A DNA stretch of 18,686 bases. Origin: Planctomycetaceae bacterium (lineage in GTDB: Bacteria > Planctomycetota > Planctomycetia > Pirellulales > Lacipirellulaceae). The translations under genes were made by a program, and so were the position numbers. The notes below the pieces were generated by a model. It did not search any database, was not told the DNA's origin, and was given only the letters and a program-made list of their open reading frames with translations. Shown piece by piece: positions 1-8,194 of the stretch (within the stretch, counting starts at the first letter, position 1; each line of letters opens with the position of its first letter). Location: assembly GCA_002713555.1 (NCBI GenBank), contig PATG01000022.1:17347-36032 (forward strand), read 5' to 3'.

Positions 1-48
1 CCCTTCTATACGGCCCGTTTTAGACATCACCCACTCATGGGGGGGTTC

Positions 49-78
49 TTGACAGCACCTTCTCAGAAGCAGTATCCT
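49..78 (+). promoter_or_regulatory. Putative sigma70 promoter for lysR-gltB
   Basis: A perfect -35 TTGACA (49-54) is followed after 18 bp by TATCCT (73-78), which matches TATAAT at four of six positions. It points toward the LysR-GltB reading frame. The start would lie near 85, inside an inverted repeat. The assignment rests on sequence match only. Confidence 0.45.
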
Positions 79-137
79 AGTATTCTGATTTTTGATACTG
101 GAGGGTCTTGGTATTTTGCTTGCCAATACTGAATTGG
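70..137. promoter_or_regulatory. ATACTG dyads overlapping the promoter, candidate operator
   Basis: CAGTATC (70-76) and GATACTG (94-100) form a 7-bp inverted repeat that overlaps the -10 box. A third ATACTG at 126-131 sits inside a second dyad, CCAAT (123-127) with ATTGG (133-137). LysR-type regulators bind interrupted dyads near their target promoters, and the first gene downstream encodes one. Autoregulatory binding here is therefore a reasonable inference, but it is not shown. Confidence 0.35.
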
Positions 138-454
138 TACTTTGGCGTTGTTTTTCGAGACCGTATTCGGCGGACAGCTTTTGATTCTGCCGAGGTCCCA
201 AACCCGAATGCAAAACCCTTTTTGAGCGGCTCTTTTTCTACCAGTCGTTTAACACCTAACAGTTTTGAAATACAAGAGTTCTGTCAACGACTCCGATCAT
301 TTGTGACGGCGTTTTTTGACCAAGCTGTGGACCCTGGCCTGCTGCTGCGCGTGGCGGTTGAGTGGACTCAAAACGACCTGGCACCAAGTGGATTTGCCGC
401 GACCGAGTGCGGAATACACATCAAGCTGGCTCGAAAAGCCTGATCCAAGAATCG

Positions 455-1372
455 ATGCAATTAAAATCCCTTAAAATTTTCTGCGATGTGGTCCGCCGGC
501 GAAGCTTTTCGCGCGGTGCCGGAGACAATGGGATTTCGCAATCGAGCGCCAGCCAGGTCGTTCACCAATTGGAGCAGCATCTGGGAGTGCAGTTATTGGA
601 TCGTTCCAAACGACCCTTTGTGCTGACTCCGGCCGGTGAACGATACTACGCCGGGTGCCGGCAGGTCGTGCGTCAACTCACCAGGCTGGAAGATGATGTA
701 CGTACATTTCGCGAAGACCACGATGGCCAACTGGTAGTCGCCTCCATTTACTCCGCTGGCCTGGCACATATGAGTGCTTTTCTGCGACGGTTCTCTGCGG
801 AGCATCCAGCCGCGAAAGTCCGCTTGGAATATTTGCACCCCGACCGAGTCAGCACCGCAGTCGAGCAAGGCGATGTTGATCTGGGGTTGGTTAGCTACCC
901 AGAAGAATCACGCGTACTTCAAGCTTTACCCTGGCGCAATGAGCCCCTGGCAATTATCTGCCATCCCGAGCACCCGTTGGCCGGCAAAGAAACCGTATCC
1001 TGGAAAGAATTGGATGGTGAGTCCTTTGTCGCTTTTGAATCGGATTTGCGTATTCGTGCAGAAATTGATCGCGCACTGATGGTTCATCATGTCAACGTCC
1101 ATGTGGCGCTGGAGTTTGACAATATAGAAACCATGAAACGCGCTATCGAAATCAACGAAGGAATCAGCATTTTGCCCGAGCCAACCGTGGCGGGGGAAAT
1201 CGCAGCAGGACGATTGGCTTTGGTCCGTTTTGAGACCGATGCTCCTGAGCGTCCACTAGGAATTATCCACCGCCGAGATCGTGTGCCGGCCCGCATCGGC
1301 CTTCAGTTCGTAAAAATGTTACAGGAAGATCTCGAGTTTCAAGCAGGTCAAAATTTAATTGGAAACAGCACT
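455..1372 (+). other. LysR-type transcriptional regulator module (GltC-like position)
   Basis: These 306 codons hold a complete LysR-type regulator. The winged helix-turn-helix covers residues 1-60, with the typical run SQSSASQVVHQLEQHLGVQL followed by the L-T-P-A-G-E wing. A linker helix comes next, and then a two-lobed LysR substrate domain from about residue 90 to 295. The usual family length is about 300, so nothing is missing and there is room for a normal C-terminus before the GltB start. In Bacillus subtilis the LysR protein GltC, encoded beside gltAB, activates that operon in response to carbon and nitrogen state. A similar role is inferred here from position alone. There is no stop codon between this module and GltB. 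In another frame a TAA lies at 1356-1358, close to where a regulator would be expected to end. Confidence 0.85.
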
Positions 1373-4300
1373 ATGGAAAACAAATCTTATCCCGCCGCAT
1401 TGCCTCCTAAACAGGGCCTCTACGACCCAGCGTACGAGCACGATGCGTGTGGCGTAGGTTTTGTGGCGCACATCAAAGGTGAACGCAGTCATCAAATCCT
1501 GCTCGACGCCGAAGAAATACTGCGCAACATGGACCACCGAGGCGCATGCGGTTGCGAAGCGAATACGGGCGATGGAGCAGGTATGCTGACAGCTCTGCCC
1601 CACGAGTTTTTGCAAAAAGTCGTGCGTGCTGATTTGGGTGTGGAGTTGCCAGAACCTGGAAGTTTCGCCGCCGGCAATGTGTTTTTGCCACAAATTGAAT
1701 CCGAACGGAAGCAGTGCCAGGATGTTTTTGCCGAGTTGGTTGCATCCGAAGGACAACAATTGCTGGGTTGGCGAACCGTACCCACTGACAAGGAGTCCGC
1801 TGACATTGGTCCCACCGCAGCTGCAGGTGAGCCTGTCATCCAGCAACCTATTGTTGCCGCCGCTAGCGGTCTTTCGGACGAAGAATTTGAACGCAAACTC
1901 TACCAGATTCGAAAACAGGCCAGCCACCGGTTACGCAACGACGCGTCACTTACCCAGGCCAAGATGTTTTATGTCTGCTCACTTTCAACCAAAGTGATCA
2001 TCTACAAGGGCATGCTCAGCACGGAACAGCTGATCAATTATTTTCCGGATCTTTCTGATCCTGATTACACGAGCCATCTCGCGATGGTGCACTCTCGGTT
2101 TTCTACCAATACCTTCCCGTCATGGGATCGTGCTCAGCCTCTTCGATTTATGAGCCACAACGGCGAAATCAATACACTGCGGGGCAATAAAAACTGGATG
2201 CGCGCACGAGAAGGTGTCGCAGCCAGCGAACTCTATAGAGACCAATTGCAAAAGCTTTTTCCCGTCGTTGAACCGGATTGCAGCGACTCGGGAACTTTTG
2301 ATAACGTGCTCGAATTCCTCCTCATGAATGGTCGTACCCTGCAAGAAGCCGTCATGATGATGGTACCCGAAGCATGGCAAAATCATGAAACCATGTCTGA
2401 AGAAAAACGGGCCTTTTATGAGTACAATTCCTGCCTGATGGAACCTTGGGACGGTCCGGCGTCCGTCGCTTTTACGGATGGCAAATATATCGGTGCCGTA
2501 CTCGATCGCAATGGCTTACGACCTTCGCGCTATTATATTACGCATGACGATCGAGTCATCATGGGTAGCGAGGCGGGTGTTCTACCCACGGTAGACCCTG
2601 AGAATGTGAAAGCCAAAGGCCGTCTCCAACCGGGGCGCATGTTCCTGGTTGATTTCGAGCAGGGACGGCTCATTCCGGACGAAGAGCTCAAAAGCGATTT
2701 TGCTGCGCGTAGACCCTATGGCCAGTGGCTTCAGCAACAACGCATCGACATCAATGAACTCGAACCCAATAAGGAGCCACACGGCTTCGATAGCCATACT
2801 CTCTTAGAGCGCATGCAGGCCTTCGGTTTTACGGTCGAAACCATGCAATTCATGCTGCTGCCAATGATCAAGGTCGAGAAAGACCCGATCGGCTCGATGG
2901 GCAATGATTCTTGCCTAGCATGTTTGAGCGACAAACCGCGAATGCTGTACGACTATTTTCGCCAGCTCTTTGCTCAGGTCACCAATCCGGCAATTGATTC
3001 GATCCGCGAAGAAGTCATCATGTCGCTGGAATGCTACATCGGCCCTGAACAAAACCTGCTGGAAACATCGGACAAGCATGCCCATCGATTGCGCATGCCA
3101 CATCCCATTCTATCGAACGAACAATTGGCGGCGGTGAAGCATATGGACCACCGCGGTTGGAAAACCAAGACGATCGACATGACCTGGCCGCGCAGCGAAG
3201 GCAAGCGCGGTATGCTCAAAGCACTCGACCGTGTTTGCGAAGAAGCCGAAGCTGCCGTAGACAACGGTTATTCTCTGATTGTACTCTCCGACCGGGCCGT
3301 CTCGGCTGAGCGTGTTCCACTGAGCGCGCTGCTCGCCACGGGCTGTGCTCACCATCACCTTATCAAACAAACCAAGCGCACCCGCGTCGGCATCATCGTC
3401 GAAACGGGCGAAGCACGAGAAGTCCATCACCATTGTCTGCTGGTCGGCTACGGTGCTGATGGTATCAATCCTTATTTGGCATTCGAGGCACTCTGGCAAG
3501 CACGCCGAGACGGTTTGCTTGACTCGGGCGAACCCTCCTTGACGTCCCACGAATCCGGCGAAGGTCATTCCCACCAATCGGTCGACCTCGGCACAAATGG
3601 CGAAATGATCAGCCCCGTCACCGTCGAAGACCACGCGCTCGTGGCCAAGTACCGCAAGGGTGTCGCCAAGGGGATGCTCAAAGTCATGGCGAAGATTGGC
3701 ATCTCGACACTGCATAGTTACAAAGGGGCACAGATTTTTGAGGCCATTGGGTTGCGCAACGACATTATCGATAAGGCTTTTGTTGGAACCGCAAGCCGGA
3801 TTCAAGGAGTCGATTTTGAAGTGCTCGCCGAAGAATCCTTGCGCAGGCACGCACTTGGTTACCCCGAAAAGCAAACCGCTCTGCTTCCTGTCCTTACCAA
3901 CCCAGGCGAATTCCATTGGCGCGCCGATGGCGAACGGCATATGTGGGACCCCCAGTCGATCGCCGATATCCAGGTTGCCGCACGAGCTGGCGACAAGGAT
4001 GCCTACCAGCGTTTTGCAGACCATATTAACCACGATGCACAAACGCGTTGTCAGTTGCGTGGACTGCTGACTTTTAAAGAAGGAACGAATAAGGGTCCAA
4101 TACCCTTGGAAGAGGTACAGGAAGCCAAAGAGATCGTGAAGCGTTTTTGCACCGGAGCTATGTCATTTGGTTCCATTTCGCCGGAGGCGCACGAGTCTCT
4201 TGCGATTGCCATGAATCGTTTGGGTGGCAAAAGCAATACGGGTGAGGGGGGTGAAGATCCAGCTCGATTTGATCCGCTCCCCAGTGGTGATTCCAAGCGA

Positions 4301-6040
4301 TCTGCAATCAAACAAGTCGCGTCAGGACGATTTGGTGTGACCATCAACTACCTGACCAATGCGGACGAATTGCAAATAAAAATATCGCAGGGTGCAAAAC
4401 CGGGCGAAGGGGGCGAGCTGCCTGGGCGTAAAGTCGATGACAATATTGCCCGCATCCGCTATTCGACTCCCGGTGTAGGCCTTATCAGCCCTCCTCCCCA
4501 TCATGACATTTATTCTATTGAGGATCTCAAACAGCTGATCCACGATTTGAAGAATGCGAACCGGTCTGCACGGGTCAGTGTCAAACTGGTCGCTGAAGTC
4601 GGGGTCGGCACTATTGCTGCGGGTGTGGCTAAAGGGTTTGCTGACCACATACTCATCTCTGGCGATGGGGGGGGGACCGGCGCTTCGCCTCTGACCAGTA
4701 TCAAACACGCCGGCTTGCCGTGGGAACTTGGTATTGCCGAAACCCACCAAACTCTTGTCATGAACGATCTGCGCAGTCGCGTAGTTTTGCAAACCGATGG
4801 TGGATTGAAGACCGGCCGAGATGTGGTGATTGCTGCAATGCTTGGCGCTGAGGAGTTCGGTTTTTCGACCGCACCCTTAATCACACTGGGTTGTATCATG
4901 ATGCGAAAATGTCATCTCAATACATGCCCGGTAGGTATTGCCACACAAGACCCTGAACTTCGCAAGAAATTCTCGGGAGACCCCGAACATGTCGTTAATT
5001 ATTTGTTCATGGTTGCCGAAGAAGCACGCGGGATTATGGCCGAACTTGGTTTTCGAACCATTGACGAAATGGTTGGTCGAGTTGACTGCTTGGAAACCAA
5101 TGCTGCAATCCAACATTGGAAAGCTGACGGACTTGATCTTACCAGCTTGCTATCACCCATTGAATCGCCCTACCCGGATGCGGGTGCCTATTGCACACAG
5201 GATCAAGATCATGGGCTCGACCAATCGCTCGATATCACTACCTTGCTTGATCTTGCCAAACCGGCTTTAGAAAATGGTGAAAAGGTACGAGCCGAACTTC
5301 CCATCATCAATACGGATCGCACTGTGGGCACGATTCTCTCAAATGAGATCTGCAAAAAGTATGGTGCAGACTGCCTGCCTGACGATACGATTCACTTCAA
5401 ATTCAATGGTTCGGCGGGACAAAGCCTGGGTGCTTTTCTGGCACGGGGTGTCACAATTGAACTTGAAGGCGACGCAAACGATTACATTGGAAAAGGTCTC
5501 TCGGGTGGCCGCTTGATCATATATCCGCCCAAGAATTCAACGTTTGCCTCCGAAGAAAATATTATCGTCGGCAATGTTTGTCTCTACGGTGCCACAGGTG
5601 GCCAGGCCTTTTATCGGGGACTAGCAGCCGAGCGGTTTGCAGTACGCAATAGTGGAGCCCAAACGGTCATTGAAGGCGTCGGGGACCACGGTTGCGAGTA
5701 CATGACCGGCGGGCGCGTGGTTGTCCTTGGTCCTACAGGACGCAATTTTGCTGCCGGCATGAGTGGCGGCATCGCTTATATCTGGGACCCCCAAGATAAT
5801 TTCCTGCAGAACTGCAATCTGGGTATGGTCGAACTCGAAAAGGTTGTCCAGGAAGACGACATTGCCGAATTGCGAGAACTCATTGAACTGCACCAGAACT
5901 ACACCGAATCTATTGTCGCCGCAGACATCCTCGACCGTTGGGACGAAACCTTGTCCCAATTTGTGAAAGTGATGCCCACCGATTACAAGCGCGTTCTCGA
6001 AGAACAAAAAGCAAAGGATCAGCAGCCGGCAGTCGTATAA
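455..6040 (+). CDS. gltB: LysR-type regulator fused in frame to glutamate synthase large subunit
   Basis: One frame without a stop codon encodes 1861 residues from ATG 455. Residues 1-306 are a full LysR-type regulator and residues 307-1861 are a full-length GltB (1555 residues, the usual size). GltB makes two glutamates from glutamine and 2-oxoglutarate, using electrons supplied by GltD. The start at 455 is chosen because the next residues match the N-terminus of LysR helix-turn-helix domains; its ribosome binding site is weak. The GltB catalytic cysteine is residue 332. In normal GltB this residue becomes the N-terminus by self-cleavage of a propeptide of about 40 residues, so here the propeptide would be the whole regulator plus 25 residues. 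An internal ATG at 1373, preceded by GGAAA at 1361-1365, could instead start GltB separately. A missing base in the assembly could also mimic the fusion. The identity of both modules is near certain; that they form one protein is not. Confidence 0.75.
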   Translation: MQLKSLKIFCDVVRRRSFSRGAGDNGISQSSASQVVHQLEQHLGVQLLDRSKRPFVLTPAGERYYAGCRQVVRQLTRLEDDVRTFREDHDGQLVVASIYSAGLAHMSAFLRRFSAEHPAAKVRLEYLHPDRVSTAVEQGDVDLGLVSYPEESRVLQALPWRNEPLAIICHPEHPLAGKETVSWKELDGESFVAFESDLRIRAEIDRALMVHHVNVHVALEFDNIETMKRAIEINEGISILPEPTVAGEIAAGRLALVRFETDAPERPLGIIHRRDRVPARIGLQFVKMLQEDLEFQAGQNLIGNSTMENKSYPAALPPKQGLYDPAYEHDACGVGFVAHIKGERSHQILLDAEEILRNMDHRGACGCEANTGDGAGMLTALPHEFLQKVVRADLGVELPEPGSFAAGNVFLPQIESERKQCQDVFAELVASEGQQLLGWRTVPTDKESADIGPTAAAGEPVIQQPIVAAASGLSDEEFERKLYQIRKQASHRLRNDASLTQAKMFYVCSLSTKVIIYKGMLSTEQLINYFPDLSDPDYTSHLAMVHSRFSTNTFPSWDRAQPLRFMSHNGEINTLRGNKNWMRAREGVAASELYRDQLQKLFPVVEPDCSDSGTFDNVLEFLLMNGRTLQEAVMMMVPEAWQNHETMSEEKRAFYEYNSCLMEPWDGPASVAFTDGKYIGAVLDRNGLRPSRYYITHDDRVIMGSEAGVLPTVDPENVKAKGRLQPGRMFLVDFEQGRLIPDEELKSDFAARRPYGQWLQQQRIDINELEPNKEPHGFDSHTLLERMQAFGFTVETMQFMLLPMIKVEKDPIGSMGNDSCLACLSDKPRMLYDYFRQLFAQVTNPAIDSIREEVIMSLECYIGPEQNLLETSDKHAHRLRMPHPILSNEQLAAVKHMDHRGWKTKTIDMTWPRSEGKRGMLKALDRVCEEAEAAVDNGYSLIVLSDRAVSAERVPLSALLATGCAHHHLIKQTKRTRVGIIVETGEAREVHHHCLLVGYGADGINPYLAFEALWQARRDGLLDSGEPSLTSHESGEGHSHQSVDLGTNGEMISPVTVEDHALVAKYRKGVAKGMLKVMAKIGISTLHSYKGAQIFEAIGLRNDIIDKAFVGTASRIQGVDFEVLAEESLRRHALGYPEKQTALLPVLTNPGEFHWRADGERHMWDPQSIADIQVAARAGDKDAYQRFADHINHDAQTRCQLRGLLTFKEGTNKGPIPLEEVQEAKEIVKRFCTGAMSFGSISPEAHESLAIAMNRLGGKSNTGEGGEDPARFDPLPSGDSKRSAIKQVASGRFGVTINYLTNADELQIKISQGAKPGEGGELPGRKVDDNIARIRYSTPGVGLISPPPHHDIYSIEDLKQLIHDLKNANRSARVSVKLVAEVGVGTIAAGVAKGFADHILISGDGGGTGASPLTSIKHAGLPWELGIAETHQTLVMNDLRSRVVLQTDGGLKTGRDVVIAAMLGAEEFGFSTAPLITLGCIMMRKCHLNTCPVGIATQDPELRKKFSGDPEHVVNYLFMVAEEARGIMAELGFRTIDEMVGRVDCLETNAAIQHWKADGLDLTSLLSPIESPYPDAGAYCTQDQDHGLDQSLDITTLLDLAKPALENGEKVRAELPIINTDRTVGTILSNEICKKYGADCLPDDTIHFKFNGSAGQSLGAFLARGVTIELEGDANDYIGKGLSGGRLIIYPPKNSTFASEENIIVGNVCLYGATGGQAFYRGLAAERFAVRNSGAQTVIEGVGDHGCEYMTGGRVVVLGPTGRNFAAGMSGGIAYIWDPQDNFLQNCNLGMVELEKVVQEDDIAELRELIELHQNYTESIVAADILDRWDETLSQFVKVMPTDYKRVLEEQKAKDQQPAVV
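1373..6040 (+). other. gltB: Glutamate synthase large subunit module (GltB), alternative start
   Basis: Numbering from the ATG at 1373, the order is a class-II glutamine amidotransferase domain with catalytic Cys26 in HDACGVGF, a central domain, and an FMN-binding TIM barrel at roughly 880-1240 (containing GEGGEDPARF and SGDGGGTGAS). A 3Fe-4S cluster motif follows with Cys1174, Cys1180 and Cys1185 (C-x5-C-x4-C). The C-terminal GXGXG beta-helix spans about 1290-1500. All landmarks of bacterial NADPH-type alpha subunits are present and none looks damaged. The 25 residues before Cys26 are slightly shorter than the 36-42-residue propeptides known in Azospirillum and E. coli. That fits an independent start at 1373, so this ATG with GGAAA seven bases upstream is the main rival to the fusion model. 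gltD follows 181 bp downstream on the same strand. Confidence 0.93.
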
Positions 6041-6117
6041 ACTGTTGTCTCACCCTGAAACATATAGACCGAGACAAGGAAGGTAGCCAAAAGGATCACA
6101 ACCGATAGTTTCCTCAA
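6019..6117 (-). CDS. Possible 32-residue membrane peptide antisense to the gltB end
   Basis: On the minus strand GGAGG (plus positions 6123-6127) sits 5 bp before a TTG at 6117. That TTG opens a 32-codon frame beginning with Arg-Lys and then about 17 hydrophobic residues (LSVVILLATFLVSVYMF), followed by a short polar tail. It lies in the 181-bp gltB-gltD gap and overlaps the last 22 bp of gltB in antisense. The pattern suits a small single-span membrane protein, and the same frame is open further upstream to a TTG or ATG near 6204. I recognise no family, and a chance open frame is quite possible. Confidence 0.2.
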   Translation of the reverse strand: MRKLSVVILLATFLVSVYMFQGETTVYTTAGC

Positions 6118-6221
6118 GGATGCCTCCGCATAAGAAACCATTTCGTAGACAAACAAGCTTATCTTGGGACTCTGCGTGAACATTAACCCGCAAACTAAGA
6201 ACACTATTTCTGAACAAAAAA

Positions 6222-7811
6222 ATGGGCAAACCTACCGGATTTAAAGAATTCACTCGACAAACGGTTCCCTATCGCGATCCTGTTGAGCGCGCGAATGACT
6301 TTCTGGAAATCTATACCGATCCTCCAGAAGAGCAATTGCGGACCCAGGGTGCGCGCTGCATGGACTGCGGGGTACCCTTCTGCCAGTCCAATACGGGATG
6401 TCCAATCGACAATCTCATTCCTGAATGGAACGATCTTGTTTACCGTGGACGTTGGAGGGAGGCCCTCGATCGCTTGCATAAGACGAATAATTTCCCCGAG
6501 TTCACAGGACGTGCATGTCCAGCACCCTGCGAAGGTGCATGCGTCTTGGGGATCACCGATCCGGCAGTGACGATTAAGAATATCGAAAACGCAATCATTG
6601 ACCGCGGGTTTGCCGAAGGTTGGGTGACAGCACAACCGCCTTCGGAGCGAACTGGCAAAAAAATTGCTATCGTCGGTAGTGGCCCAGCGGGTCTTGCCGC
6701 AGCAGCACAGCTCAATAAAGCAGGCCATACTGTCACCGTCTACGAGCGAGCTGACCGCATTGGCGGACTGCTGATGTACGGTATTCCTAATATGAAGCTC
6801 GACAAAGGTGTGGTTGAACGTCGCATTAATTTATTGCGTGAAGAAGGCATCCAATTCGTCACCAATGCGCACGTTGGGCTGGAAGAAGATTTCGAGCCCG
6901 GCCATATGACTCAAATTATGCAGGAACGCGGCTGCTCAGTTCAGTTCATCGACCCTCAGGAACTGCAAGACGACAACGACGCGGTCCTGTTGGCTACAGG
7001 AGCAACCAAACCTTTTGATCCTACGGGCCGCTGCCCGGGGCGCGACCTGAATGGTATTTATCTGGCCATGGATTTTCTGACTCGCAATACCAAGAGTCTA
7101 ATGGATGGAGACATGCACCAAGGCAAACAGGCCGCAGGTGAATATATTTCTGCTCAGGGAAAGAACGTGATCGTGATTGGTGGCGGTGACACGGGAGCCG
7201 ACTGCATTGGCACATCGCTCCGGCATGGGGCTTCAAGCATTGTCAACTTCGAACTGTTGGATATTCCTCCTGAATCACGAGCAACCAACAATCCCTGGCC
7301 CCAATGGCCACGAGTCTACCGAGTGGATTATTCGCATGCCGAAACGGCAGCTGCGCATGGTGACGATCCGCGACAATACAATGTACTCACCAAAGAATTT
7401 GTCAACGATGGGCAAGGGAATCTCCAGGGGGTGAAGACCGTGAGCGTCGATTGGTCGAAACCTGGCGACAAAGGGCCCTTTACCGAAGTGCCCGGAAGCG
7501 AGAAGGTCTGGCCCGCCGAATTGGTTTTTCTGGCAACCGGATTTGTTGGCCCCGAGTTGCAGGTTGGCGAAATGCTGGGTTTAGAAACGCAGAATCCTCG
7601 TGGCAATTGGCAAACCTTTGCAGCCGAACATGGCCAATTCGCTACCAACATCGAAGGCGTATTTGCTGCGGGCGACTGCCGTCGAGGCCAAAGTCTTGTT
7701 GTCTGGGCTATCAATGAAGGTCGCGGTGCGGCCAGGGCCATCGACGAGTACCTCATGGAGACCACTTCGCTATCAGCGCCGGGCCTGAACCTGCCACAAC
7801 AAGTGGTGTAA
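6222..7811 (+). CDS. gltD: Glutamate synthase small subunit (NADPH)
   Basis: This is the beta subunit that takes electrons from NADPH through FAD and 4Fe-4S clusters and passes them to GltB. The N-terminal ferredoxin-like domain shows cysteines 46, 49, 54 and 60 and then 99, 103 and 107, the expected cluster ligands. The FAD-binding Rossmann motif GSGPAG is at residues 152-157, and the NADPH-binding motif GGGDTG is at about 320-325. Near the C-terminus, [20 protein letters not shown] is the family's closing FAD contact. At 529 residues it is somewhat longer than common GltD (about 470-490). It follows gltB with a 181-bp gap, whereas gltBD genes are usually tightly spaced. No Shine-Dalgarno precedes the ATG, only an A-rich run. 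The identity is firm. Confidence 0.96.
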   Translation: MGKPTGFKEFTRQTVPYRDPVERANDFLEIYTDPPEEQLRTQGARCMDCGVPFCQSNTGCPIDNLIPEWNDLVYRGRWREALDRLHKTNNFPEFTGRACPAPCEGACVLGITDPAVTIKNIENAIIDRGFAEGWVTAQPPSERTGKKIAIVGSGPAGLAAAAQLNKAGHTVTVYERADRIGGLLMYGIPNMKLDKGVVERRINLLREEGIQFVTNAHVGLEEDFEPGHMTQIMQERGCSVQFIDPQELQDDNDAVLLATGATKPFDPTGRCPGRDLNGIYLAMDFLTRNTKSLMDGDMHQGKQAAGEYISAQGKNVIVIGGGDTGADCIGTSLRHGASSIVNFELLDIPPESRATNNPWPQWPRVYRVDYSHAETAAAHGDDPRQYNVLTKEFVNDGQGNLQGVKTVSVDWSKPGDKGPFTEVPGSEKVWPAELVFLATGFVGPELQVGEMLGLETQNPRGNWQTFAAEHGQFATNIEGVFAAGDCRRGQSLVVWAINEGRGAARAIDEYLMETTSLSAPGLNLPQQVV

Positions 7812-7838
7812 GGGTAAGGTAGCTTCGATCTGCATAGA

Positions 7839-7890
7839 TCTTCAGTGATGGCTGCCAGGCCAGGGAATATCTATTCTGAAGACTTTTTTT
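7839..7890 (+). terminator. Probable intrinsic terminator after gltD
   Basis: TCTTCAG (7839-7845) pairs with CTGAAGA (7876-7882), and the right arm is followed by C and seven T (7884-7890). The 30-nt loop can fold further through TGGC/GCCA, and an alternative pairing ATAGAT/ATCTAT competes. It lies between the gltD stop and the next operon, where a terminator is expected. The long loop makes it imperfect. Confidence 0.45.
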
Positions 7891-7954
7891 GCCCTCGACT
7901 TGCTGCTATCCTACGCACAACTCATGCTGCAGCAATTAAATCACGGAGTCTTCA

Positions 7955-8194
7955 ATGCAGGCTCGTAATACACGTATTGGACTGATTCTGTTCTTTATGT
8001 ACTTGCTCCTTTATGGAGGATTCGTCCTGGCCAATACCTTTTGGCCAGACTCGATGGAAGCCACACCGCTGGCTGGTGTCAATGTGGCCATACTCAGTGG
8101 ATTTGGATTGATAATTGCCGCCTTTATTTTGGCACTCTTATACGGTTTGCTCTGCAAATCGACCGTGACTCAACCAAGGGAGGATGATTCGTGA
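7955..8194 (+). CDS. DUF485 family small membrane protein, symporter partner
   Basis: This 79-residue protein has two transmembrane helices at about residues 8-27 and 44-68, separated by a short periplasmic stretch and followed by a polar cytoplasmic tail. Its pattern matches the DUF485 family (E. coli YjcH), whose genes stand directly before acetate/cation symporter genes. GGAG at 7945-7948 lies 6 bp before the ATG and supports the start. Its stop overlaps the GTG start of the symporter gene (GTGA), so translation of the two is probably coupled. The role is inferred to be an accessory subunit or assembly factor for the symporter; the family has no firmly established biochemical function. Confidence 0.85.
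   Translation: MQARNTRIGLILFFMYLLLYGGFVLANTFWPDSMEATPLAGVNVAILSGFGLIIAAFILALLYGLLCKSTVTQPREDDS

Larger units (their letters stand above)
1..454 (+). other. Leader region upstream of the lysR-gltB reading frame
   Basis: I recognise no gene here. The stretch holds a sigma70-like promoter at 49-78 and a cluster of inverted repeats at 70-137, which leaves a predicted leader of about 370 nt before the LysR start. A TTG-initiated open frame at 108-443 (111 codons, ending 11 bp before the LysR ATG) has no recognisable motif and no ribosome binding site, so I treat it as chance. The large frame also stays open upstream to a GTG at 362, but those 31 extra codons do not fit the start of the LysR family. 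Confidence 0.5.

Noticed and set aside
224..240. An attenuator hairpin GAGCGGCTC followed by T-run in the gltB leader
   Set aside because: The dyad leaves only a 3-bp stem with a 3-base loop, too weak to stop transcription.
108..443. A 111-codon open frame from TTG upstream of the LysR module
   Set aside because: No ribosome binding site, no recognisable family or motif, and it overlaps the upstream extension of the true frame; most likely a leader sequence open by chance.
362..454. GTG at 362 as the start of the LysR-GltB protein
   Set aside because: The 31 extra residues are basic and unlike any LysR N-terminus, and the ATG at 455 starts exactly where the family begins.
3110..4042. A 310-codon open frame on the minus strand inside gltB
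   Set aside because: It lies wholly opposite the strongly conserved gltB sequence and its translation has no domain; long antisense frames are common opposite GC-rich coding codons.
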